A stretch of 64,000 nt of DNA from an uncultured Bacteroidales bacterium (GTDB taxonomy: Bacteria > Bacteroidota > Bacteroidia > Bacteroidales > Bacteroidaceae). The DNA lies in assembly GCA_902770725.1 (NCBI GenBank), contig CACXUA010000007.1, forward strand, positions 1 to 64,000, in the 5' to 3' direction. This document shows, one piece after another, positions 17,401 to 26,087 of this stretch (position 1 is its first letter; each line of letters opens with the position of its first letter). The translations under genes were made by a program, and so were the position numbers. The notes beneath the pieces were generated by a model. The model saw only the letters and a list, made by a program, of their open reading frames with translations, was not told the origin of the DNA and ran no database searches.

Positions 17401-17703
17401 AAGCTTCTCAGAGAAGTCAGCCAACTTCAGCAGAGAAGTCAGTCAACTTCTTTTGTGGCGTGCTAAAACTCTACAGGAGGACTTGGGAAAATCCACAGCA
17501 GGATTTGATGAAATCCACAGCGGGATTTGGGGAAATCCACGTGAGGATTTTACAACATCGACGCGTCGAGTGAAAAAAAGGACGCGTCCCATTGGCGATA
17601 GGGACGTGTCGCGTTGGCAATAGGGACGTGTCCCTCTTGGGGGAAGGACGTGTCGTGTTGATATAGCTGACTTTTGCGGGTGTGCTGAACCTCAGCGGAG
17701 CAG
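17401..17703. repeat. 22-bp palindrome-centred array B (14 units)
   Basis: This is the longest array. It lies between divergent promoters. Units keep a 22-bp step with a single 21-bp step near 17575. The arms change gradually along it: AACTTCAG/GAGAAGTC units, then three AAATCCAC...GGATTT units (centres AG, AG, GT), a perfect TCGAC-GC-GTCGA palindrome (17558-17569), GGAC-GC-GTCC, and three units centred on GGAC-GT-GTC. Neighbouring units resemble each other more than distant ones. No ORF of note crosses it. Confidence 0.9.
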
Positions 17704-17774
17704 TTCTTTTTGTAAACTACGGGCAAAAAAGTTAAATAAATCCTAATTCGCCGGTAATAATTGGGATTTGTGGG

Positions 17775-17804
17775 TTGGGGATTGAAATTTATTTTGTATT
17801 TTTG
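17775..17804 (+). promoter_or_regulatory. pepD promoter
   Basis: TTG (17775-17777), 19 bp, TATTTTTG (17797-17804), 47 bp before the ATG. Confidence 0.6.
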
Positions 17805-17851
17805 CTTTGCAATTGCGCGAAAACAATACTAATAATAAATCTATAAAGACT

Positions 17852-19303
17852 ATGGCAACAATTATCAAGGACCTTGATCCGCAAATCATTTGGAAGAACT
17901 TTTATCTCTTGACTCAGGTGCCTCGCCCAAGCGGTCACTTGGCACGGGTGCAGCAGTTCCTGCTCGACTGGGCAAAGGAACATGGCATCGAAGCCTTCAA
18001 GGACGGGGCTGAGAACATCGTGATGCGTAAGCCTGCCACTCCTGGTCGCGAGAATGCTAAGACGGCTGTGCTGCAGGCTCACATGGATATGGTGCCGCAG
18101 AAGGTGGACGAGAGTAACCATAACTTCGAGACTGACCCCATTGAGACCTACATCGACGGCGACTGGGTGAAGGCGAAGGGTACGACGCTGGGTAGCGACG
18201 ACGGCATTGGCGTGGCAGCCATCATGGCCGTCATGGAGAGCAACGACATCAAGCACGGTCCGCTGGAAGCCCTCATCACGGCTGACGAGGAGACCTGTAT
18301 GTATGGCGTGAACCACCTCGCTGCTGATACGCTGAAGGGCGACATCCTCCTGAACATCGACAACGAGACGATGGGCGAGTTCGTGATAGGCTCGGCTGGT
18401 GGTGTGAACATCAACGCTACGATGCAGTACAAAGAGGTGGAGCTGGAGGAAGGCGACATTGCTGTGAAGGTGTCGCTGAAGGGCTTGCGTGGCGGTCATA
18501 GCGGCTTGGAGATTAACGAAGGCCGTGGCAATGCCAACAAGCTGATGGCTCGCTTTGTGCGTCAGGCCATTGCCGACGATGAGGCACGTCTCTGCTCCTG
18601 GCAGGGTGGCAATATGCGCAATGCCATTCCCAGAACGGCAAACGTCGTGATGACCGTTCCACTGGAGAACTACGACGACTTCTGCGAACTGGCTCAGTAT
18701 TGTCAGGACGTCTTCAACGACGAGTTCCGTGGTGTGGAAGAAGGCATCACGCTGACCGTAGAGTCTGCCGCTATGCCAGCAGGTCGTGTTCCGGAAGAGA
18801 TACAGGACAACCTGGTCGATGCCATCATGGCTTGTCACGATGGCGTGCTGAGGAACATCCCCAGCATCCCGTCCGTAGTGGAGACCAGCTCGAACCTGGG
18901 CATCGTGACCATCGGTAATGGCGAGGCCAGCATCCTGATCCTGGCTCGCTCGAGCAACGAGACGATGATGGAGTACATCCAAGAGATGCAGGAGAGCTGC
19001 TTCTCGATGGCTGGCATGAAGATAGAGTACGGTGGTCATTATGGTGCTTGGCAGCCCAACTTCGACAGCCCCATCGTGGCCAAGATGGTGGAGGTGTATC
19101 GCAACGTCTTGGGCGAGGAAGCGAAGGTGGAGGTGTGTCATGCCGGACTGGAATGCAGCATCATTGGCGGCGTCTATCCCAACATGGACCTCGTCAGCTT
19201 CGGTCCTACACTCCGCAGCCCACATACTCCAGACGAGCGCTGCAACATCCCAAGCGTGGCGAAGTTCTGGACGTTCCTCAGAGCATTGCTGGAAGAGATA
19301 TAA
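17852..19303 (+). CDS. pepD: Aminoacyl-histidine dipeptidase (M20 family)
   Basis: A 483-residue enzyme, very close to the family length. It hydrolyses Xaa-His dipeptides such as carnosine and other dipeptides in the cytosol, using two metal ions. Metal-site motifs are seen in order: LQAHMDMVPQK (His, Asp), GSDDGIG (bridging Asp), ADEETCMYG (catalytic Glu pair), NIDNE (Asp) and the terminal SPHTPDER (His). No signal peptide. The ATG at 17852 was taken because the upstream in-frame codons lie close to the promoter and do not resemble the family. The stop is followed directly by ATTGAAG heptamers. Confidence 0.95.
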   Translation: MATIIKDLDPQIIWKNFYLLTQVPRPSGHLARVQQFLLDWAKEHGIEAFKDGAENIVMRKPATPGRENAKTAVLQAHMDMVPQKVDESNHNFETDPIETYIDGDWVKAKGTTLGSDDGIGVAAIMAVMESNDIKHGPLEALITADEETCMYGVNHLAADTLKGDILLNIDNETMGEFVIGSAGGVNINATMQYKEVELEEGDIAVKVSLKGLRGGHSGLEINEGRGNANKLMARFVRQAIADDEARLCSWQGGNMRNAIPRTANVVMTVPLENYDDFCELAQYCQDVFNDEFRGVEEGITLTVESAAMPAGRVPEEIQDNLVDAIMACHDGVLRNIPSIPSVVETSSNLGIVTIGNGEASILILARSSNETMMEYIQEMQESCFSMAGMKIEYGGHYGAWQPNFDSPIVAKMVEVYRNVLGEEAKVEVCHAGLECSIIGGVYPNMDLVSFGPTLRSPHTPDERCNIPSVAKFWTFLRALLEEI

Positions 19304-19338
19304 ATTGAAAATTGAAGATTGAAGATTGAAGATTGAAA
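19304..19338. repeat. Tandem heptamer ATTGAAG/ATTGAAA x5
   Basis: Five 7-bp copies begin at the base after the pepD stop codon. Three copies of the 9-mer TAATTCGTG follow at 19368-19394. Together they fill most of the 116-bp spacer before the next gene. Confidence 0.9.
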
Positions 19339-19419
19339 ATTTATAGTCGAGGGTCAAGAGTGAAGAATAATTCGTGTAATTCGTGTAATTCGTGGTTGAA
19401 TAATTCAAAGTTCGGTTCG

Positions 19420-22400
19420 ATGAAGAATTTGCTTGTACTGCTTGTCGTTTTGTGCGGCTGGGTTGGGGCTTTTGCCAAGAAGGCTGAGCCGGTGGTGGTG
19501 GCGTATGTGACGTCGTGGACGAGGGTGATGCCTGATCCGACGGTCATGACGCACATCAACTATGCGTTCGGACATGTCAATGAGCAGTTCAATGGTGTCC
19601 GCATCGATAACGAACAACGGCTTCGCGACATAGTCAGTCTGAAACGGAAGCAGCCCAAGTTGCGCGTCATGCTCAGCATTGGAGGCTGGGGCAGTGGTCG
19701 CTTCAGCGAGATGGCAGGGAGCGAAACGAATCGCAAAGCCTTCGCCAAAGATTGTCGCAGAGTCTGCAATGAGCTGGGGCTGGATGGCATCGACATCGAC
19801 TGGGAATATCCCACACAGAACAGTGCCGGCATCAGCGCTTCGCCAAACGACACGGAGAACTTCACCCTGTTGATGCGCGACCTCAGAGAGGCTCTGGGCA
19901 AGAAGCTCTGGCTCACTCTGGCCAGCGTGGGCAGCGCACAGTTCATCGACTTCAAGAGCTGCATCCAGTATATGGACTTCGTAAACGTCATGGCCTACGA
20001 CATGGGCAATGCACCCAAGCACCACTCGGCGCTCTACCGCTCGAAAATCGTCGGCTGGCTCTGTGCGTCGGATGCTGTGGAGGCCCATCGCAAGGCTGGT
20101 GTGCCCGACGAGAAGATTGTGCTGGGTATGCCTTTCTACGGTAGAGGCAAGAGCGGCGTGTATATGAAGTATCGCGACCGTGACAAGCACACTGAGACAG
20201 AGGTGTGGAGCAACACATCGAAGGCATCGTTCCTCGTTGATGAGGACGGCGAGTTGGCCATCGGCTTTGAGAGTCCGAGGTCGATAGCCATGAAGTGTGC
20301 CTACATCAAGGAGCAAGGCTTGCGAGGTGCGATGTATTGGGAATATGCCGACGACAACGAGCAGGGTGACCTGCAAAGGGCCGTTTGGCAAGGCGTCTTG
20401 CAAAGTGACAAGCAGCGCAGCAAGGCCAGTCAGAGAGCGGCACAGAGGTTGGCTTCCGTCCTGAAAGAGAATCAAAAGCGCGAAGACATCACACCCGATA
20501 GTTTCTTCCACGATTGGCGAGCACTCAAGGCAGAGATGCTGAGCGAGAAAGATGCGACGGCTCAGGCTATTTATCGTGCTGCAATGGCACATCTCCTCAT
20601 CGGAAATGCTTGGCGTTCGCAGAGCTTTGACAGCAAGACGAAGAGCCATCCCGACAGTATTCAGGAGTGGACGCACGAAGAATATCGTCGTCATTCAGCC
20701 CAGCTCTACAGTCAGGCTCTTCAGGATGTAGAGGCGCTCCATGCCGTCAAACTGCCCGACACAAAGCCTTTGACAGAGCAAGGCAAGGACGATGGCGTGT
20801 TCGGAAACGATGTGCTCCACCTCGTTTGGCAGACTTGTGTGAGCGACTTGACCGAACAGGAAAGGCGAAACCAGCGTGTGCCACGTTATGAGGATGTCAT
20901 CAATGTCTATCGCAGGCATGGACTGAGAGAGGCGACTTTGATGCTCAGGCTGGAGACCCTCTCTAACTCTCCCTTAAAGGGAGAGGATGAGGCAGCTTTG
21001 TTGAGGCTTCGCGACGAATATGCCGACTTGGATGCTTGTACTGAGGTCTATATGTTGCTGGCTGACTTGCCCGACAAATCGAATCAGGAGAAGGAAGACC
21101 TCTTGAATGCAGCGTTGAAGCGCTATCCCAGAAGTAGGCAAGCCAATGAGTTGCGGAACAGAATCGCTGAGTTGCGGCATCCCAGCTTCTCAGCCAAGTT
21201 CCGCCAAATGTATTATCCCGACAAGAACTACGACATCCCCCTCCAAATCAAGAATATGCAGTCGGGAAGCCTCTCCGTTTATCGTTTGCCAAAAGGTTTT
21301 GAGTTCAGCGATGAGGAAAAGGACGGCACGAAGGCTGAGCAAGTGAAACGTGCTGGCACTCTCGTCGAGACCCTGACCATTCCAATGCAAGGCGTGGAAG
21401 CCCTCGAAACAAAGAACGACACCTTGAAGTGGCACTCTCCTGGTTTCGGATGCTATGCCTTCATTCTGGATGGCACGACTCAGGAGAAGTTGGACAGGCA
21501 TGAACCACAAGTTTACCAGTTCGATGTGTCGGCTCTCACATTCATGTCCGTTGCTTTGCCCGACAATAAAGAGCGAGTGATGGTGACGGACGCTATGACG
21601 GGCGAACCGCAGCAAAGCGTCAAAGTCAGGTTCTATCGGAGAGAGAGGCAAGAATACACTTTGCTCGAAGAGACGTTGACCGACGAGCGTGGCATTGCCG
21701 AGATTGCTTGCGATGGCAAGCGGAACTATATCTATGTGGAGCTCTCGAAAGGTGAGGACAACGCTTTCGATAAGGAAAGTCTGGGCTGGTATTATATGCG
21801 GGACAACGACGACAAACTTGCCCACCATCTCAGTATCTATACCGACCGCAGCATTTATCGTCCAGGACAAACGGTCTATGTTGGCGGCATTGCTTATACC
21901 CAGAGTCACGACCAAGCACCAAAGGCAGAGGCTGGGGCAGAGTTTGCTCTCACACTCATTGATGCCAATGGTCAGGAAGTCATGAACCACACCGTAAAGA
22001 CCGACGAGTTCGGCACTTTGCAGGACAGCTTGCAGTTGCCCAAGACAGGTTTGCCAGGGCATTACAGCCTTCGTGTTGGCCAGAACTGGCACAGCTTCCG
22101 CGTCGAAGAGTATCGCAGACCAACCTTCGAAGTCAAGATGGACGAGGCTCCAGCCATCACGCTTCCAGTTGATAGCATCACCTTGACTGGCAAGGCTTTG
22201 ACATATAGTCAGTGGCCCGTTGCAAATGCTCGAGTTACGGGCTCTTATCAATGGCAGCAAAGTTGGTGGTGGAAGCGCATCAGTCCAAGCGAACAGCACA
22301 ACATCGATACGCTCTATACGGATGAAGAAGGCAAGTTCAGCGTTCGTATTCCAGTCTCGAAAGAGCTCACAAACGAAGACTTACGATGGGGCAGGGTGCT

Positions 22401-25400
22401 TCAGCTCTCGGTTGATGTGCTCAGCATGGAAGGCGAGACACAGCAGGGCAGCATTCGTGTTCCGCTTTGCAGCACGCCACTCAGGATGCAGGGAAATGTT
22501 CCAGAGCAGCAGAACCGCGAGTCACTCAAGCCGTGGCGCTTTGACCTCTATTCGAGCAACGACAAAACGGTTGAGGGCGATGTGCTTTGTATGCTCACTC
22601 AAGATGGCAAGGAAGTGAAGAACTTCTTCATTCCAGCAAACCGCGACACCATCCCCGAAGTGCTTCGAAGCCTTCCATCCGGTCATTACGAACTCAAGGC
22701 AAAAGCCGAAGTGAAGGGCGATACGGCATCTTATAAGGCAAGCTTCACCATCTTCTCCATCACCGATAAGCGTCTCATCGGCAAGCACGACCTTTGGCTT
22801 TACACGCCAAGCAATGTGATGTCGGCAGAGAAGCCAGCACGTTTCCAAGTCGGAACAACACTACCCAATGCTTGGATCTATTGCATCTTGACGGGTGAGA
22901 ACGGCATAGTTCGCGACACAATTCTCCATCTTTCCGATGAGGCAACGATGTTCGAAGTACCTTACGAAGAGCGATTCCGCCATCATCTTTCAGTCTCGTT
23001 GATGCTCATGAACGAAGGCGAGATGCGTCAAGAAACAATTGATTTCAGATTGGAACAGCCCGATACGAAGCTCACAATGCGTTGGGACACTTTCCGAGAC
23101 CAGTTGCAACCCGGTCAGAAAGAGCGTTGGAAACTGACTTTGACGCAACCTGATGGTAAGCCGGCTTCGGCAAATGTCATGGTTGGCATGTACGATGCTT
23201 CGCTCGATGCACTGTATCCTTACAATATGTATTTGGGCATTTATCGTGGCTGCAATCGTAGCGCGACACTTTATCCGAATTGCTTCGACAGGTTCACAAG
23301 GACACGCACGGCTTGGTTGGATATGCCTTTGCAGTACTTGTCAGCCGAAGGTTATGACTTTGCAAGGTGGAACGAGGAGTTCTTCCAGGGTATGAGAATG
23401 ACGAGAGGCGGCAAGACTATGCGTTTGCGTGGTGTGGGAGCAAACAGGTTGGAGGAGAGAGTCTTCGACATGGTGGAATCTCCGAGAATGGCTAAGGCGA
23501 CCAATCTTGCCTTCCAATCTGTTGATGCGGAAGAGAGTGCTGTGGGATTGAATATGGCAGCAAAGGAATTTACGGGCGAGGTGATGGCTGAAGAGGCTAA
23601 GGAGGCTGTGATTGAGGGCGATGCTTATGTGCGTTCCAATCTGTCCGAACTTGCCTTCTTCTATCCGCAATTAAGGACAGACAGTAAGGGTCAGACCTCG
23701 ATTGAGTTTACCCTTCCAGAAGGTCTTACTTCGTGGCATTTGCATGGTTTGGCTCATACAAAGGACATGATGACTGCAGAATGGCAAGAGACTGTTGTGG
23801 CGAAGAAGGAACTGATGGCAGAGTTGACGTTGCCAAGATTCTTGCGTAATGGTGATGAAGCCACGTTGACTGCAAGCATTCGAAATGCCTCGGAGAAGCA
23901 TCAGAAAGGCGAGGCCATCCTCGATGTCTATTGTGCTGAGGACAATTGGGGCGTCAAGCGAATGAAGGTGAAGTTCGACCTCGAACCAGGCAAAGAGGCA
24001 GTCTATCATATGCCACTCAAAGCAACCCTCGACCATCCTGTCCTCGCTGTTCAATGGATTGCGAAAGGCAAGGGCAGCAGCGATGGCGAAGTGCGTTACT
24101 TGCCAGTCCTCTCCGATATGCAGAACGTGACAGAGACGCGAACTTATCTGCTTCGAGGTGATACGACGATGACACTCAACCTCGATGGTCTCTTTGCAAA
24201 TGGTAATCCGAAAGCAAGGAACAAGACCTTGACCGTTGAGCATGTTGCAGAACCTATTTACCTTGCTTTGCAGGCTCTGCCATCGTTGACGGCTCCAGTT
24301 CACAACGATGTTCTCTCGGTTGCTACGGCTTATTATGGTGGTAGCGTAGCCTATCATATCGCTCATAAGTACCCGAATGTTCGCAAAGCAATCGATACTT
24401 GGGCAAAGGACGAGAGGTCATTGGCTTTGGAGAGTCCGCTCGTCAAGAACCAGCAACTGGCTGACATCCTCCTCAACGAGACGCCTTGGATGCTCGAAGC
24501 ACAGCAACAAAAGGCAAGTCGGCAACGTTTGGCTTCGCTCTTCGCTGAGATGGATCAGGAACAACGCAGGATGACAATGCTTTCAGCCCTTTCTGCAAGA
24601 CAAAGTCAAGACGGCTCTTTCGGTTGGTTCCCTGGTATGAGTGGTAGCGTTTGGATGACTTCGCAGGTCGCTTCGCTGCTGGTAAGGCTTGGAGCCATCA
24701 AGGGTGAATGGTCGATTCCAGAAGGTCAAATCCTCGACAAAGCGATGTCTTACCTCGAAAAAGATATGCATAAAGAGGTGGAAGCGTTGCGCAAAGAGAA
24801 GAATCCGACCTTGTCCCTCTCCGAACTTCGTTACCTATATATATATATAATGTATAGGAACAAACTGAACGACGATGCCCAATATCTCCTTTCTCTCTTG
24901 AAGAAGCAGGCCGAAGACCTCGACAGAGAACCTCGAGCCCTTGCTGCAATCGTGCTGAAGAGAGCAGGAGAGGAGAAGAAGGCACAGGCTTTGATGCCTC
25001 GCATCCACAAGTTGCTTCGTCATTCAGACGGAATGTATCTGGCTTATCCAGGAGGTAGCTTTACCAGTATTGACCGCAAAGTTCAGACTCATGTCAACTT
25101 GATGGAGGCCGTTCAGACTGTCGAACCGAAAGAGACGGATTTGCTCGCCAAGATGGCAGAATGGCTTATCCAGCAGAAACGAACGCAGGAATGGGAGCAG
25201 CCAATACAATCGGCTGATGCGATTTATGCGTTGATGCAGACCCCTCTCCATAGTGAAGGCGGAGCTTTTAGCGGTCAAGTCTCTTACAATAACCAAGTGA
25301 AAAAGCTCGAACCGCCCAAGCCTTTCACAGGTTATGTTCGCGAACGCATTGAATCCATCTCGAAGCCAAAGGAACTTCACATCGAGCAAAAGGCTGAAGG

Positions 25401-25872
25401 GACAGGCCTCGCTTGGGGTGCAGTCTTTGCTCAATACCAGCTTCCTGCTACAGAAGTGGAGCATCATCGCGAAGGTATGACCATTCGCAGAGAAATATCT
25501 ATAGAGAATAGGAATGGGTCAATGGTCAATGGTCAATGGTCAATGGGCGACCGCATCCACGTCCGTTACACGATTACTGCAGATAAAGATTACGAATATG
25601 TTTGTTTGAGGGCTCCTCGTCCTGCAGCAACAGAGCCAGCTCAGCAACTTTCGGGCTATCATTGGCAAAGCGGTTTGGGCTATTATCAAGCGATGCACGA
25701 TGCCAGCACGGAGTACTTCATGGACAGACTGCCAAGAGGAACCTATGTTATCGAAGAGGATTGGATTGTGAGTCGAGACGGCAACTTCCTCTTGCCTCCA
25801 GCCCGTCTGACTTGCCTTTATGCACCTGAATTCCAGTCGAATACTGCTGGCGAGAAGTTCAAGGTTAAGTGA
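19420..25872 (+). CDS. Giant GH18 / alpha-2-macroglobulin fusion protein
   Basis: A 2150-residue exported protein (signal peptide MKNLLVLLVVLCGWVGAFA; ATG 19420). Residues ~22-350 form a GH18 chitinase/endoglycosidase barrel: LSIGGWGSG, the catalytic DGIDIDWEYP (Glu129), VNVMAYDM and MYWEYADD. From about residue 370 on it is a bacterial alpha-2-macroglobulin family protein: helical N-terminal part, macroglobulin domains (TDRSIYRPGQTVYVGG), a LPEGLTSWHLHGLAHT segment and the thioester-domain-like alpha/alpha part. I see no CxEQ thioester motif, so covalent protease trapping is unlikely. Such proteins are thought to guard the envelope. Fusion to GH18 is unusual and could reflect loss of an intergenic segment. 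In-frame repeats lie at 20955-20988 and 25517-25544. Confidence 0.85.
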   Translation: MKNLLVLLVVLCGWVGAFAKKAEPVVVAYVTSWTRVMPDPTVMTHINYAFGHVNEQFNGVRIDNEQRLRDIVSLKRKQPKLRVMLSIGGWGSGRFSEMAGSETNRKAFAKDCRRVCNELGLDGIDIDWEYPTQNSAGISASPNDTENFTLLMRDLREALGKKLWLTLASVGSAQFIDFKSCIQYMDFVNVMAYDMGNAPKHHSALYRSKIVGWLCASDAVEAHRKAGVPDEKIVLGMPFYGRGKSGVYMKYRDRDKHTETEVWSNTSKASFLVDEDGELAIGFESPRSIAMKCAYIKEQGLRGAMYWEYADDNEQGDLQRAVWQGVLQSDKQRSKASQRAAQRLASVLKENQKREDITPDSFFHDWRALKAEMLSEKDATAQAIYRAAMAHLLIGNAWRSQSFDSKTKSHPDSIQEWTHEEYRRHSAQLYSQALQDVEALHAVKLPDTKPLTEQGKDDGVFGNDVLHLVWQTCVSDLTEQERRNQRVPRYEDVINVYRRHGLREATLMLRLETLSNSPLKGEDEAALLRLRDEYADLDACTEVYMLLADLPDKSNQEKEDLLNAALKRYPRSRQANELRNRIAELRHPSFSAKFRQMYYPDKNYDIPLQIKNMQSGSLSVYRLPKGFEFSDEEKDGTKAEQVKRAGTLVETLTIPMQGVEALETKNDTLKWHSPGFGCYAFILDGTTQEKLDRHEPQVYQFDVSALTFMSVALPDNKERVMVTDAMTGEPQQSVKVRFYRRERQEYTLLEETLTDERGIAEIACDGKRNYIYVELSKGEDNAFDKESLGWYYMRDNDDKLAHHLSIYTDRSIYRPGQTVYVGGIAYTQSHDQAPKAEAGAEFALTLIDANGQEVMNHTVKTDEFGTLQDSLQLPKTGLPGHYSLRVGQNWHSFRVEEYRRPTFEVKMDEAPAITLPVDSITLTGKALTYSQWPVANARVTGSYQWQQSWWWKRISPSEQHNIDTLYTDEEGKFSVRIPVSKELTNEDLRWGRVLQLSVDVLSMEGETQQGSIRVPLCSTPLRMQGNVPEQQNRESLKPWRFDLYSSNDKTVEGDVLCMLTQDGKEVKNFFIPANRDTIPEVLRSLPSGHYELKAKAEVKGDTASYKASFTIFSITDKRLIGKHDLWLYTPSNVMSAEKPARFQVGTTLPNAWIYCILTGENGIVRDTILHLSDEATMFEVPYEERFRHHLSVSLMLMNEGEMRQETIDFRLEQPDTKLTMRWDTFRDQLQPGQKERWKLTLTQPDGKPASANVMVGMYDASLDALYPYNMYLGIYRGCNRSATLYPNCFDRFTRTRTAWLDMPLQYLSAEGYDFARWNEEFFQGMRMTRGGKTMRLRGVGANRLEERVFDMVESPRMAKATNLAFQSVDAEESAVGLNMAAKEFTGEVMAEEAKEAVIEGDAYVRSNLSELAFFYPQLRTDSKGQTSIEFTLPEGLTSWHLHGLAHTKDMMTAEWQETVVAKKELMAELTLPRFLRNGDEATLTASIRNASEKHQKGEAILDVYCAEDNWGVKRMKVKFDLEPGKEAVYHMPLKATLDHPVLAVQWIAKGKGSSDGEVRYLPVLSDMQNVTETRTYLLRGDTTMTLNLDGLFANGNPKARNKTLTVEHVAEPIYLALQALPSLTAPVHNDVLSVATAYYGGSVAYHIAHKYPNVRKAIDTWAKDERSLALESPLVKNQQLADILLNETPWMLEAQQQKASRQRLASLFAEMDQEQRRMTMLSALSARQSQDGSFGWFPGMSGSVWMTSQVASLLVRLGAIKGEWSIPEGQILDKAMSYLEKDMHKEVEALRKEKNPTLSLSELRYLYIYIMYRNKLNDDAQYLLSLLKKQAEDLDREPRALAAIVLKRAGEEKKAQALMPRIHKLLRHSDGMYLAYPGGSFTSIDRKVQTHVNLMEAVQTVEPKETDLLAKMAEWLIQQKRTQEWEQPIQSADAIYALMQTPLHSEGGAFSGQVSYNNQVKKLEPPKPFTGYVRERIESISKPKELHIEQKAEGTGLAWGAVFAQYQLPATEVEHHREGMTIRREISIENRNGSMVNGQWSMGDRIHVRYTITADKDYEYVCLRAPRPAATEPAQQLSGYHWQSGLGYYQAMHDASTEYFMDRLPRGTYVIEEDWIVSRDGNFLLPPARLTCLYAPEFQSNTAGEKFKVK
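20955..20988. repeat. In-frame SPLKGE palindromic element
   Basis: CTCTCCCTTAAAGGGAGAG within the macroglobulin gene, translated TLSNSPLKGEDE. It belongs to the same element class as 4447-4460, 13461-13530 and 47305-47337. Confidence 0.8.
25517..25544. repeat. Tandem heptamer GGTCAAT x4, in frame
   Basis: Four perfect copies, translated GSMVNGQWSMG, near the C-terminus of the macroglobulin fusion. Confidence 0.85.
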
Positions 25873-25879
25873 CTCTGAA

Positions 25880-26007
25880 AACACGGCGTGCCGCGTTCTC
25901 AAACATGGTGTGCCGAGTTCTCAAAGATGGCGTGCCAAGTTCTCAAAGATGGCGTGCCATCTTTGTCAACTTAACACGTTAAGTTTTGCAACTTCACTAG
26001 CGTAGTT
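25880..26007. repeat. 22-bp palindrome-centred array C (6 units)
   Basis: It begins seven bases after a stop codon. Units: AACACGGC-GT-GCCGCGTT, AACATGGT-GT-GCCGAGTT, AAGATGGC-GT-GCCAAGTT, AAGATGGC-GT-GCCATCTT (perfect), AACTTAAC-AC-GTTAAGTT (perfect) and AACTTCAC-TA-GCGTAGTT. Linkers are CTCA, CTCA, CTCA, TGTC and TTGC. Left arms start with AA and right arms end with TT. A T-run follows the last unit. Confidence 0.92.
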
Positions 26008-26020
26008 TTTTGAGGATTGC

Positions 26021-26051
26021 TTGCAAGTTACAAAAAATAGTATTATCTTTG
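26021..26051 (+). promoter_or_regulatory. Promoter of the SGNH multidomain gene
   Basis: TTG (26021-26023), 20 bp, TATCTTTG (26044-26051), 36 bp before the ATG and right behind array C. Confidence 0.7.
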
Positions 26052-26087
26052 CAGCGATTATTAACAGGATACAATCTTTTCAAACCA

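Noticed and set aside
17401..17703. CRISPR array
   Set aside because: Units are 22 bp without constant repeat plus unique spacer pattern, arms vary within the array, and no cas genes are in the window.
17789..19408. Minus-strand ORF of 539 residues, His- and Val-rich
   Set aside because: Antisense of pepD with low-complexity composition; pepD is conserved throughout.
24836..24856. Slippage-prone TA run as a phase switch in the macroglobulin gene
   Set aside because: The run is short and in frame; its similarity to the TATATAATAATGTAT element is the more likely explanation.
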